From contig CAJNOJ010000382.1 of assembly GCA_905250025.1 (NCBI GenBank), positions 22,253-86,252 on the forward strand: a stretch of 64,000 nt of DNA. Reading direction: 5' to 3'. The notes under the pieces were generated by a model that saw nothing but the letters and a program-made list of their open reading frames with translations, was not told where the DNA came from and made no database searches. The translations under genes and the position numbers were made by a program. The stretch is from Adineta ricciae (lineage: Eukaryota; Rotifera; Eurotatoria; Adinetida; Adinetidae). This document shows positions 9,755 to 21,156 of the stretch, in pieces (the first letter of the stretch is position 1; every line of letters begins with the position of its first letter).

Positions 9755-11682
9755 CTAGTCTATCGACGCTGGCGATACACGCACTTTGCCTTCATTACGA
9801 AAGACAAGAAAGAATATGATTCCAACGGTAAATGACATGATCGATAAGGATGCGTACATCCACAGTAGTTTGGGATTGACAGTTACTGGTACAAGTGCAA
9901 AACCCAACGCACTACCAATGGCTGACGTGAAGAGAAAAAGAGACATGACGATTGATTTCATAGACGCAGGTGCTTGGGTAAAGGCGTATTCGAGACCGGT
10001 GATGGAAGCAAAGATCTCCGAGATAGCAATAAAAAAATACGATGGGATTTGCCAAGCAACGATTATATTGTTGTATTTCTGACATCCGTCACATGGTTTC
10101 ACAGCATAGTTAAAATTGGGTCCAGTCTGATAGATTTGATGTTGAACAAACGCTGACCATGCCATGGCAATCGAAACACAGATGAATCCACATGTGATAC
10201 GAGGAATGGATGGAAAATTAATTTTAAATCGTCGTAAAGATGGATAGATCACTTTATCGAAGATTGGAATGAAAGCAATCAGTACGATTGGATCAATATT
10301 CTGTAAGACATCATTGGGTAGAGGACCTAAGGAAATAAATATGGTTCTCATGAGAAATTGGATGATTAAAACCGACTTACCAACATTCATTTGTGCTGCT
10401 TGTGATACTAAATTAGTTCCCAATTGATTGTAGCAAATCCAATAGAAAGGATAGAAGAGAAAGACACGACAAGCTCGTGCTGCTTGTTTGAGATCATCAA
10501 TAAATTGGTTTTCTTTTGCCAATGCTAGTTTTTGTTCTTCATCTTGTATCGGCGATGCTGGATACTCTTTGGCATAATCTAACAGACCGGACCGATCGGG
10601 TTGTTTACCTAACTTTGATCGCATTCGAATGGCTTTGATCACGACACGACCCGCACGAAGTAGTAATGAACCCATTGGTGGTGAGAGAATGTATCGCTTA
10701 CGACCAAGTATTAGAACAACGATAGAACCAGTGAAAACGACCAAAGGTACGAGATAAGCAAGCCAAAATGAATAGTATTTTTCAATATTTGTCGTGGCTA
10801 TTGAGGAGATCGCACCAATATTGATAGCCCAATAAAACCAATTGAACATCGACTGTACCGTACTGAAAAATAGATACTGCATGTATTATAAAGATAAAGA
10901 GATCATTTCCAACAACTTACACTTTCGGATCAACAATTTTCCTTTTGCCTTTAATGTCTAGAAAGTAAAATCATCAAATCGATCTTCATTCAATCCGTAA
11001 ATCAAGTACCTTTGACCACGGCCTTCGTCACAGTGTACTGTTCGGCCATCAGCGGACTAACATTACTTTTCACACCACCAGTTCCCATGCCGATAATAGT
11101 CATAGCAACGATTAAACCTGGAAAAGCAACACCGGCGTTAAGCGATGGCGGTATACTCGATAAGACAAGCACCAGCAGTCCAACCATATAGATACAACAG
11201 GCCACCATAATCGTTTTATATTTGCCCCAAAATTGATCAGCAAGAATAGCACCAGCGATCGGTGTGAGATACGCAAAAAACTGGAAATATGTCGTTAAAG
11301 CGGTAGCAGTCTGTTGACCACGATTGAGCGCACCTGGTTGGGTGCTGTTTTCACTCGCTGGGGGAAATTGTATATAGTTTTGAAAAGGACCTGAAAGACC
11401 ATAGAAAGCAAAACGTTCACACAATTCACAGACGACAATCAACCAAGCTCCAATGGGTATTCGATCAGAAACATGTTCTAACGATATCATTTCCTCTTCT
11501 GTTGGCTCTCTATCGACGGATTGATCAGTCCATCCTACAGTAGTCTCCATATTTGTATTACTAACAGCTTTCATTTCAACAGCATCTTTGTCATCCGTAT
11601 TGTTGGCATTGTTGTTTTCACTAAGGTATGGGACATCTGTACTGATTACATTATTCATCTCAATATCGTCGTTGGCGTCCAT
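9755..11682 (-). CDS. POT/PTR-family proton-coupled peptide transporter (SLC15-like)
   Basis: Three exons on the minus strand: 11682-11010, 10957-10921 (37 bases) and 10862-9755, with introns of 52 and 58 nt; 605 residues. Exon 1 carries the family motif GMGTGGVKSNVSPLMAEQY, and exons 2-3 join into KRKIVDPKVTVQSMFNWFYW followed by AINIGAISS, the PTR signature. The product is a roughly 12-helix plasma-membrane symporter taking up di/tripeptides with protons. The extended acidic N-terminus and PTR2-like motifs are closer in look to fungal/plant PTR2 than to animal SLC15A1, though I cannot test that here. Start: ATG at 11682, the conserved one in copy B. A premature TAG relative to copy B removes the last residues after SID. 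Confidence 0.9.
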
Positions 11683-12390
11683 GTTTGTATGCAAATTCTC
11701 TTGATAGTTCTCTTTAGACTTGAAATTTATTTGTCGTATTTAAAACTTTTGATAACACACTTTTTCTTAACATATTGTAAAGATAAAAGATGGCTCGTGC
11801 TCTTTCTATTCTTTTCCTCTCTTTCTTCTGCTCTCGGTTGTTTTATCTTTATTTTGCCTTTCAAGGTACTTCTCATGTAAATATCACGCACAAGGATTAG
11901 TTGTTATTTTTACTTTGTTTAAATCCTTCAGAGAAACAGTTACAAGACATACCGACCCTCATCAAATGTATAGATGACTCGTTGTTCCTACACAACCAGG
12001 TTCTTAACAATGAAGGATAATTAGAATACTTTATTTTTCGTTGTCGAGATTTTGGTCTCTGTAAATCAGCAGATATTCAACAAGTTTGTCCCATACATAC
12101 GTTTTTTACTTTTATATTCTGTTTAGTCAAAGTACGATAATTTTTTCAAGTGTCTTCAGTACCGATAAATTTCATATTAAATACGTACTTGGAAAATAAT
12201 CATATACTTCGTCTCAAGATTTGATTGAGGATGGCTGGTCGTAGGATTGGAGGTGTAGTCATTCTTTCGTCGTTTTGCTACATGAAAATGTGCATTACTA
12301 AGTCTAATACATTGATCAATTATTTACAAGAATCGAAAAAAAAAGAAAATGAACGTTGGTTTAGATGAAACTTTTTTATTCATCCGAGTA
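11683..12390. other. Upstream region of the peptide transporter
   Basis: About 700 bases between the transporter start (minus) and the 3' end of the tetraspan gene (minus). It contains a pyrimidine-rich stretch (11800-11860 on plus). No conserved open frame; the 119-codon frame at 11521-11880 mainly overlaps the transporter exon antisense. Confidence 0.5.
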
Positions 12391-13304
12391 TTAAAATCGT
12401 CCTATATTAGCAAGTTGTTGACGAGCTAAGGACGCGAGCAGTGGCGACGCTGGTGGTTCGAACATACCACCATAGCTAGGGTACGGATAGTTTGGATAGA
12501 ATTGCGGAGGTGGTAACACCGGTGCCGGAGCTGGATAACCCGTTGGCCATTGGTTATAAGATGGATACAAAGAGTAAGGTGGTGGATATACCAAATTTCC
12601 AGCTATCATTGGTGCAAAACCACTCCAGTTTTGTCGTCCTGGAGTGAAACCGTTACCGTTGTTCATTTTAGGTGTATTGGTTTGATATATATCAAGAACG
12701 AAGACAATTATGAGCACTACACAGATTATGGTGACGATTAATCCAAGAAGGCCGATCCACCAAGCCCAATCTAGATATGCACCGGGATGATTACTACGGC
12801 CTTGAGCACTCATTACACCTAATGCTGCCGATAAGAAGATAACTACGAAAGGAAAGAGAAAAGAACATTAGATTTGAACCATAAAATGTACTCACTGGTG
12901 AGAAAGAGAAGTGCAGCTGCAGCTAAAAACATGGTTTCCAGCGGCATGACTGCGAGATCGATAATACCAAGAATGATCAATACTCCAGCGATAATATACA
13001 GAATAATAGAAGTAATCTCGAGACCTTGAGCAGCTTGAATAAAACCCGGTTTTCCGCTGAAAATCACAACATTCGTAGCAGAATCGACTACATTCGAATC
13101 ACTCGACCATTGACTACATGTGCGTGTTGCAGATGCTGCTCCATAACAAACACGCCACAGACCAAACTGCAGATTATAATCTGTATACATAATCCATTGG
13201 AGTCCGCCAAACGAAACTAAATTTAGAATCAGCAAAAAAATATATAAGGCAATTATTGAAGCTAATACGCCTCGACCAAGTATAGTTGCCGGAATATACA
13301 CCAT
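12391..13304 (-). CDS. PMP22/EMP/claudin-like tetraspan membrane protein
   Basis: Two exons: 13304-12896 and 12842-12391, separated by a 53-nt intron (GTGAGT...GTAG); 286 residues. Four predicted TM helices: 13-36, roughly 105-125, 127-150 (crossing the splice junction, LLFLTIIFLSAALGV) and 170-190. The first extracellular loop has GLQW...GLWRVC...C, the W-GLW-C-C signature of the PMP22/EMP/claudin superfamily. The roughly 90-residue cytosolic tail is rich in Pro, Tyr and Gly and could bind SH3 or WW partners. Likely a cell-junction or membrane-organising protein; the exact subfamily cannot be set by eye. Confidence 0.8.
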
Positions 13305-13574
13305 CGTTATGAAAATGCGCAGTTTGAATATTCAGTCATCCTTATATTTTCTCTTTCTACCTTGATCACTTGTTTTGTTTTTCATTCTCAAGGTATTCGT
13401 AAATCATTAACAGATTGACTCATTTGTAACGCACGTGTTACTCCTCAACTAAACGTAACAGTCTATTAATATATTTCGTAGCTAAGTGTCTATAAACAAA
13501 AAATTGTTTATTCATAAACTGATCAAGCTAGCAGTTATTTGAAAAAACTTCTGAATAGCATTTTCCGCCGGAAT

Positions 13575-14224
13575 TCATCCGTGCTCATGTTCCTGTGTGT
13601 TGTCGTCGGAATGGCTCATGAACTGTTGATTGTATAATCTTTGTAGCTCAGCTCTAGCGATTTGTTGTGAGCGGAACCATCTGGCCTTGTTTTTGTCACC
13701 CTCATGTATACTCTTCATCTCTTGATCTAGATAATGGTTAATATAAAGATCGCTAGCGGTGCAGCAAGCGGATTGAATGTGCGTTTGGCATGCGCCTTGA
13801 ATTGAACGCGACCATTTCAGTTGAGGATAGAATCTTGTACACAATCGCTGTTTGTAGTAGCAGCCATTGTCCGATAGTATGAAATAAGTGTCTACGCCTG
13901 GACGATTATGTATGTTTTTTTGAATAAAGTCTACGATTTCGGCATATGTTTGGGTGGGTAGTACGACGATAACAGCAAATCTCCGACTTCTAGCATTTTC
14001 TATTTCCTCACGCCAGGTTGCTACATCAGAATGGATTTTAACAACGGTATAGTAAGGTCCTAAACTATCTGTTGGATGTTGGATCGATTCGTTCGGATCA
14101 ATAATCCGAATAAGGTATTCATCATCAAAGAGGTCTGACGGATATGATGAACCCAATTTCACACTCTTATAACAAAGAAGAATAAGTGAAGCGAAAAATA
14201 GGAAACATATTATAAACTCACCAT
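13575..14224 (-). CDS. Unknown ~197-residue protein with an ATG-only first coding exon
   Basis: The start codon occupies 14224-14222 and is followed directly by a 56-nt intron (GTGAGT...TATAAG) before exon 2 (14165-13575). Reading through gives a stop after four codons, and copy B has a 4-base length difference inside the intron, so this segment cannot be coding. An in-frame TAA lies upstream of the ATG. The product begins MSVKLGSSYPSDLFDDEYL, has no signal peptide, and contains six to eight Cys in its middle (CYYKQRLC, ACQTHIQSACC). No family recognised. It lies 200 bases downstream of the GTPase gene on the same strand, so co-expression is possible. Confidence 0.7.
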
Positions 14225-14423
14225 TAGAAGTTTTTACCAATCTAGAACAGAAGAAAAACGATTGAAGTTGTTTTTGTCAAATAGCACTGTCATGATGAAC
14301 AATAGTTATTCTTTATTAAGTTATTTGTTAAGTAAAAAAATGAAGCCTCATAAACTGTGTGTATAAACAGTAGATGCATTCACATCCTATCACAAGTGTC
14401 CAAAAATCACATCGACTGTCGAA

Positions 14424-15732
14424 TCAAATTACAGCTCGTTTCGTTTCTAATTGGAACATCTCGTAGCACGTTATCGATTTCGAGAGAAGCATTTCGATGG
14501 ATAGATGATCACCCTCATTCTCGCGGATGTGTACAGCTTCTTCTCGATAGAAGACAGCAAGATCATGGTACAGTCTGCGTATTAAATTATTTACACTATT
14601 GACGCAAGTAACGCATTGCAACGAATCGTTTTGCTTGCATTCGGAGTTCAAATAGTAAATCTTACCAATGGTATCTTTAGGTATTCTTGGTGGTTGTGAC
14701 GAAATATAGGTAATAAAATATGAAGCTTGAGAAGCCATTGGTGGAAACGAACCGAAATGTGCAATTTCAAGAAAGCAGTGTTGTTCAGACAGAAAAGCAT
14801 TGGACAAATATTTCTTATCCTCTTGGCATAAGCTTTTATCGTAAAGGAAATACAGAAACGGTGTTCGAATCTGATCACCTGTTGATGCTTTTTCGGATGT
14901 TGTAGAATTTGTTTCTTCAATGATATTTTCACACGGTTTTTCTATTAGAAAGAAAGATTTTTCTCACGTCAGTGAATATTATCAAAATTGTGATCTCCTA
15001 CCTTGTGGCATTATATAGGAAATCAATTCTTGCCAATCAGGATATTGGGCCGGGTTTAAAGCGTTGACAAACCAAACATTTCTCAAACATTTTAACCTAT
15101 GAATTCTGATCTGATCTCTTATATAGATCTTAAAAATCTGTTGAGATTTTAATTCCACAAGGTCCATTTTATTAACTACAATATCATAACTCAAGCCAAT
15201 GTCATCGAATAGACGAAGTATTTGAGCTAATTCGGTAACCGATGTGGTGATTACAACAATCCGTATATTTAGGCCTTTCCAAAAGCTAATATTGTCTTTA
15301 GTAAAATTTGTACTGATATCATCGAGTCCCGGCGTATCGTAGATATAGAAATCTTTTGCTTTATATGTCTGGGTTTGCTTTGTTACTTCACCAACACCCA
15401 CTTTGGCTACGTTACACCCTAAAAGCGTATTAATAAGAGTACTTTTACCTGTGCCCGAACGTCCGATGAGACCGATGGATGGACCAGCAAGTGATCGTGA
15501 TGGCGTTACTGCCGCCATGGGTACTAATATATCCATCATTTTTTTATTTAACGTTTGCCACGAAAGAAACGACTGCATATCCGTTTTTCTCAACTGTTTA
15601 TATAAATCTTCTACAACTGCATGAACTTGAAATTGAGCTTCGTAAGACGAAGAGACATTGTTAGAATTACCTGACATACACGTATTTCTTAGTCATATTT
15701 AAGTTTATTAGAATCGACTTACTCGCACCCAT
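14424..15732 (-). CDS. P-loop GTPase with possible N-myristoylated start
   Basis: Three exons: 15732-15723 (10 bases), 15670-15002 and 14941-14424; introns 52 and 60 nt; 398 residues. The GTPase half shows G1 GRSGTGKST (about 73-81), G3 DTPG (about 116) and G4 NKMD (about 170); it is of the TRAFAC/GIMAP/IRG-like type by general look, no closer class certain. The C-terminal half (about 230-398) is of unknown type with several Cys. The first exon ATGGGTGCGA, joined across GTAAGT...TGTCAG, gives MGASNSNN, which fits an N-myristoylation site; copy B gives MGASYSNN. An alternative start at 15677 (MSGNSNN) needs no first intron. Membrane-associated signalling or immune GTPase is inference. Confidence 0.75.
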
Positions 15733-16269
15733 TTCACGTAAGAAAGATTCGACGACACTATTCGATTTGAATCTAAAATATGAGTAACCGATGATACGCT
15801 AAAATCTCATGACTCTGTTTTTGTTGCAACACAATGGTTTATGGAGATCGTAGCGAAAGAATACTTTTTATTTTATTACTCTCAAAGTATGGATAAGATA
15901 TAAAAAGCGATAAGCATACGACAGAAAAGGTGAATTCAGTTTTTGTATTTGACTAATTTTATTCTTTAATTCAACGTCAACACAACATCAGAGATGTACT
16001 AGTTACAAAAAGTTATTTTTACTCTTAATTAACATTCTGTGTCACCAGTATATTGCAAAGATTTTCCACAATTAAGTGCGTCATTTTGAATTATGTTAAG
16101 TAGACTCAAAAAAGAAAAAAAAAACTTTCTTTTTTTTTCAACAAATGCTCTCGACAAAAAGGATAACACCAAAAGCTTTTCTTCTTCTCTCTTGACGTGT
16201 AAACATCTTCTTGCTGAAGAATAAGAATTCATTTGATGTAACTCTTCATTTGTTTTATCACTGAACAGA
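15733..16269. other. Divergent promoter region, GTPase / receptor
   Basis: The GTPase (minus) and the 7TM receptor (plus) start from opposite ends, so this is a shared upstream region. TTTGAC at 15948-15953 marks the point where copy B carries an extra 404 bp (54664-55067). A-rich and T-rich runs lie at 16110-16140. No coding potential. Confidence 0.55.
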
Positions 16270-17308
16270 ATGAGCACAGAATACATCGCATCACTTTATT
16301 ATGCAAGAATGAAATTTGCTCTCTACGTTTCCATTCCGATCTGGTTTATCTGTCTATTCAGTGAACTGTTCAGCATCATTGTTTTTCTCAGTCTGAAAAC
16401 TTTTCGACGAAGTTCATGCGCATTTTATCTTCTGATCATGTCCGTCTTCAATCTCATTCGATTAGTATTCAGCACATCACTTGTCACTATTTCAATGGCA
16501 TTTACGATCAACTGGACGTCGGCTATCGTTTTCTACTGTCAAATAAGAAATCTGATCGTGGCCACATGTGTCATCAGTGCCGTGACAATGCTGTGTTTAG
16601 CAATAATTGATCAGTATTTCGCGACTTGTACTCGACCACGATGGCAGAAATGGTCAAATATTAAAATAGCTTATCGCTTGACAATTATCATTTCGACAAT
16701 TTGGACAGCAAATGGTGTATTGTATATGATCTATTTGCGACAAATGTCACCAATAAATACCGCTGTTTGTATTCCAGTCGATCCAATTTTTCTTCAATAT
16801 CATGTTTACGGATATTTTCTAACATTAAGCAATCTTTTCCCATTAATAGCTGTTATTTTTGGCATATTGTCTTATCGAAATGCACGAACATTGACGACAC
16901 GAACGCATCCTCTAGTTAGACGTGAATTAGACAAACAATTGACAGTGATGGTTTTAGTAGAAATTACTGTTTATGTTTGTACTTACTTACCTTATTCGAT
17001 TACCAGTGGATTTTTACAACTAAATACAAATCGTGATCCTGTTACTCTCGCTCAACTCAATCTCATCAATGCTGTCACACTTACTATCAACATTTTGACG
17101 AATGGGGTAATGTCTTTCGTTGAGAAGATAATCGAACTTGTTTTTGTATATATTGCAGAGTTCATTTTACACATACATTTGTGTATCACAACGATTCCGT
17201 CGACAGGCGAAATATGTTCTTTGTGATATCTGTATGAATCGATTTCGACAAAATCGTATCGAACCTGATCAAGTAACCAATGAGATTTTCCTTGGCAATA
17301 TGCTTTAA
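16270..17308 (+). CDS. Rhodopsin-like 7TM receptor
   Basis: Exons 16270-17106 and 17159-17308, 52-nt intron; 328 residues. Seven hydrophobic helices are visible. Helix 3 ends with a DQY variant of DRY (LAIIDQYFATC). Helix 7 crosses the splice site as ILTNG-SSFYTY, a variant NPxxY, followed by a helix-8-like basic segment (QRFRRQAKYVL) and tail. Without splicing, helix 7 would be cut and the tail lost, and copy B supports the same junction, so the two-exon model is preferred. Likely a divergent peptide or small-ligand GPCR of the class expanded in bdelloids; ligand unknown. Confidence 0.85.
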
Positions 17309-18737
17309 ATCACACTTTATGTATATTCGAATATATTTTATACGGACGAAGGAGAGTAAAAATAAATGACTTGCACTTCAAACTATAGCTGCTACATTGC
17401 CTTCAATTATCAATTATCGGTCTTTTTTATTTTGCTTTTCATAGAGTGCATTAACACTAATAGAATGAAGCTGTTAAATTGAAAAGTATGTTCGCAAAGC
17501 TTTCTCAAAGATAGAGGGTGTAAATTAGGGAATAACTAATTCTGAATTTGTAAAAATCCTGTATGATTCTAAGGCTAATTAGGAAGTCAATTGCTTATCT
17601 TCTGAATCGTGCATTGATTTGATCTCGAAAATAACCAGTGTTTTAATGGTTATGTACTTCGACGTGTTGTTTTAATATCTCAATAGAGATTGCTTGTGTC
17701 GACCTGCTTTTTTTTTAAAGATGTAGAATTTGATTGTCTATCGATTATACAATACCTATCAAAGGTGAAAATTCATTTAAATTCTTTGGATAATGAAAAG
17801 TAAAGATTAACAGAATATTGGCAGTTCAACCAAAAACTGTCGAGATTTAAGCGAAGGACCTTGTTCAAAAACAGCCAAAAGATGGTACAATATGATAAGC
17901 AAAACGGGTTCCGTCAATGCTTCATCATTTCCAGATCGACTCTCGTCCGTACTATTCCAAAAAGAGAATTACAGTTCGATAATTATTATTTAATAATCTC
18001 AAAGCTTTTCGAATAAGTATTCATCGAATTTATTATGATGTGGCTTGGCGCACGTTCGAAAGAAATCACATTCTCGGTCATTTTCCAGCTTTTGTAAACA
18101 AAGATCGTTGGACAATAGATGGTCCGCATACAAGATCCACTGGCTAACGTAAATGAATAGAATCGAGTCATAGCAGAGAAAGACTTGATTAAAGGATTAA
18201 AAGCGGCTTCGACTACAAATTCGATCCGATGTAGTGCCTGAATGTTGTAAGTTTTTAAAAACGATGGAAATCGTTTAGATAAATAAAAGCATACGATCTT
18301 TGTAGAAAATTAGATTTTGCATCTTATAGGACGAAATCAGGCAGATTTATCAGTGTGAAAGTACACAACAAGATTTGAATGCGGTTCGTAATGATGAACG
18401 TGTCATCATAATTTCAAAGGTCGATCAATCCAGAAGAACAACACGTATTCTTCCCTGCCAGCAAAAAAGATTACACTCAAATTAGTCTGTTTCTTCTTAT
18501 ATTCTATAACAGGAAGTGTTTTTTCTCTTTTTCAAATAGAGAGCGAGAAGAGAAAGATGTCTTCCTCTTTCTTCTCCATTCCACCGTCCGTTTGCATTTT
18601 CTTTTAACTAAAATTTGTTTCCGCTAGCTAGAAGCTGCTCAAACTTCAATACACATCTAGATTTCATAAAAGGGAGACCACCAACATTGTTGTAGTTGAA
18701 AAATTTCATTATTTTTTTTTCAAAGAAAACTTCAACA
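17309..18737. other. Intergenic with transposase relic
   Basis: Mostly AT-rich. The middle part (17830-18150) is a decayed transposase, listed separately. The last 200 bases, upstream of the nuclear receptor, have a purine-rich stretch (18535-18560). The rest aligns to 56419-57793 in copy B and shows no gene. Confidence 0.5.
17830..18150 (+). pseudogene. Decayed Tc1/IS630-type transposase, N-terminal fragment
   Basis: Fragments in different frames read like the paired helix-turn-helix region of Tc1/IS630-type transposases: SKTAKRWYNMISKTGSV, then KRITVR, a stop, and LLFNNLKAFRISIHRI. Copy B (56950-57278) retains an extra 26 bases encoding RTIRKMKNKMKRKKRITVRQ and lacks the stop. No catalytic DDE region is found, so only the 5' part remains. 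The relic is in both copies and hence predates their split. Family assignment is from pattern memory, not alignment. Confidence 0.5.
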
Positions 18738-19904
18738 ATGATATCTAGGTGTAAAATATGTGAAGCACCAGCACAAGGTGTTTATTATGGATGCATCGCA
18801 TGTAAATCATGCAAAACATTCTTTAAACGAAACGCCGAGAAACAGGTTAGTTGACGCGTTGCATTGCTCGGAGAAATTGTGTTTGTTTTTAGAGAATACG
18901 TCGATGTTTGTATGGGAATAATTGTCATATTATAAATATTAGTAATGGACATATTTGTACATGTTGTCGATTGAAGAAATGCCTGGAGAACGGTATGGAT
19001 ACAGCCAGATTTCGAGAGCCTTGGAAGAACTCAAAGCAGAACAAATTGATTGCACAAAACTCGAATATAATCACACTTAAAACGCCTGAAAAGGTTCGAC
19101 ACATTCCTAATCTTCAGTGAATGATGAATCTGTTTTTATCTATAATTTCAGCTGCCAACTTTAAATCTACTGGCAGCAGATCAATCAGATTTGACCAGCG
19201 ATCAATGGAAACTTCTTTCGAATTTGTTACAATGTTATGACGAATACAGTGGGTTATTAATTGGTCGAAATTACCTGCATGAACAAAACAAACTTCCTGT
19301 TAAACTACGCTATAAGCCCGTAACAGTGATTGAGTTAATCACTTCACTAATGCGTCAGAATCCTCTTCTGTACATCAATAATCGAGATTTCATTGATCTA
19401 TCGGAAAATGATCGTGCACTTCTATTGGATAACACTCTTGTCTACACAACAACAAGTTCTGTGAACTTTGTTCATTCTCAAATCGGTCTCAATGATTTAC
19501 CTGTTTTTCTCGAGGCTGTCGGACTGATTAGTCATCCAAGTTACATTCCAACTGTTCAACAAGTTGCTCATCGTATAGTTCCGGATAGTATTATCATGAA
19601 ATTGTTGTTCGCAATCATCTCCTTCTCAACTGTGCAATACACGGTCTATCGAGACGAACCTCCTCGAAATCTATCGAACATCGCCCGAATCCTAAAAATT
19701 CAAGACAAATACGTTGACTTAGCATGGCGATACTTAGTCTACACTTACAAATTTGAGTGGACAGTGAAGTATTTTTCCGATCTGTTACGATTTTTATTTG
19801 TTATACACGATGGTGTAAGAAAAGCTGAGGAAGTTAAATGGTACACAAATACAATTGATTCTTTAACTCAACAAACAAAAGATGTTCTAACTGTCGAAGA
19901 CTAG
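18738..19904 (+). CDS. Divergent nuclear receptor (DBD + LBD)
   Basis: Exons 18738-18845, 18893-19093 and 19152-19904; introns of 47 and 58 nt, all phase 0; 353 residues. Zinc module 1 has C5, C8, C22, C25 with P-box CKSCK and FFKRN. Module 2 starts RRCLYGNNC and ends CTCCRLKKCLENGM. Between its second and third Cys are ten residues, one more than the canonical nine found in copy B. The C-terminal 250 residues are a diverged ligand-binding domain (helix-3-like segment near RDFIDLSENDRALLLDNT). It is a ligand- or constitutively regulated transcription factor acting in the nucleus; the subfamily is not recognisable. A decayed paralogue follows at 20427. Confidence 0.85.
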
Positions 19905-20426
19905 ATGTTGTATACCATGTATTTCTGTTTTTTTTTATCAAGAACAAATGCGTTTTTGCAAGTGTTTATCTCAATATACACCATGATCGTAGTCGTCAGC
20001 TATTGAAATTTTTAAAGTACCGAAAAAAAAGTTAAATGCCTATAAATTCCTCGTTAACAGGATGCTGATTCATAAGAAGAACTATTATGATCGAAAGAAA
20101 AGCGCCTGCTCTTCCACAGAATAAGACAAGTTCAATGGGTGAACTTATTTGTTCTTCTTCTATAGAGCGAGGTATTGTCTGCGCCTTTCTACTATATATC
20201 CAAACGTCGGTGCACAGTCACAGAACGAGAGGAAAAAATGATATTGTGTTATTTCTTTTCTCTTCTATCTTCTTTAGAAAATGTGCTACTAAAAGATAAA
20301 AGAAAGTTTAAGTTCGCAATGAAACCAGAGCTTATGAATGAAATAATAGTTAGATTCCTTTTGAAAAGCTTTTTGCATTCTATAGACAACAGAATAAAAA
20401 AGCATCTGCAAGGAACATCATTAATC
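19905..20426. other. Intergenic between nuclear receptor and its pseudogene
   Basis: AT-rich with no conserved coding frame. The longer frame 20175-20609 only becomes meaningful where it enters the pseudogene DBD exon. Copy B (58957-59450) is similar with indels. Confidence 0.5.
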
Positions 20427-21125
20427 ATGCAGTGTAAGTGTAAAATTTGTGGAGAATCTGCTACTTGTTGTTTTTACGGATGTATCGCATGTAAATCGTG
20501 CAAAATGTTTTTCAGAAGAAACGCCGAGAAACAGGTCAGTTCGCACGATCGTTGTTCGTCTCTTCATTCGACAGGTTTTATTCTATTGGATACACTTCAA
20601 TATCGTTAGGATGGCAATTGTGATGTGAATAATCGACATTTTTGTGGTTTTTGTCAATTGAGGAAATGTTTTGCAAGTGGAATGGAAGCTGTCAGATTTC
20701 GAGAAAGTTTGCAAAAGTCAAACAAAAACAAGTCGGTGACAAAACAATCAACTGCGGTCGGTGTGAAAACGCTCGCCAAGGTTCAGTTTATGACTAGTTT
20801 TTCCTTCATATATAATTTTAGTTACCTACATTGAACCCTTTAGCCGGAGATCAATCGGATTTGACTAGCGAACAAGGCGAGCTTGTTTCAAATTCTATAC
20901 ATTATTATGATGAGTATAGTAGATTAATAATTGGTCGCAACTATATGTATGAACAAAGCAAACTTTCTGTGAAACTACGCTATAAGTTCTGGATTTACTT
21001 CAGTCATTAATGCGCCAAAACCAATTGATCTACACCAACAACCGAGATTCTGCAGAGTTATCTGAAGATGATCGGTCGATTCTATTAGATAACACACGTT
21101 GACATTTGCTACATTAAGTTCAGTG
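20427..21125 (+). pseudogene. Nuclear-receptor pseudogene, paralogue of 18738 gene
   Basis: The first exon (20427-20534) is intact and the same 108-base length as in the neighbour: MQCKCKICGESATCC... with CKSCKMFFRRNAEKQ. The second exon has lost the first Cys of zinc module 2 (a TAG stands just before DGNCDVNNRHFC). The LBD exon starts like LPTLNPLAGDQSDL, then after KLRYK a frameshift and stop cut it short, and only broken pieces follow. It probably arose by tandem duplication of the intact gene. Copy B is more decayed. Confidence 0.8.
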
Positions 21126-21156
21126 AACTTCTTTTTATTTGGTAGCTTCAAAGAAA

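Noticed and set aside
11521-11880. 119-codon plus-strand frame with hydrophobic stretches
   Set aside because: Mostly antisense to the transporter first exon; the equivalent in copy B is broken into different frames.
13575-14240. 221-residue version of the unknown protein with an N-terminal membrane helix (FIICFLFFASLILLCYK)
   Set aside because: That helix is translated intron: it begins at GTGAGT, ends at TATAAG, and copy B has a 4-base length change inside it. The start would also be TTG.
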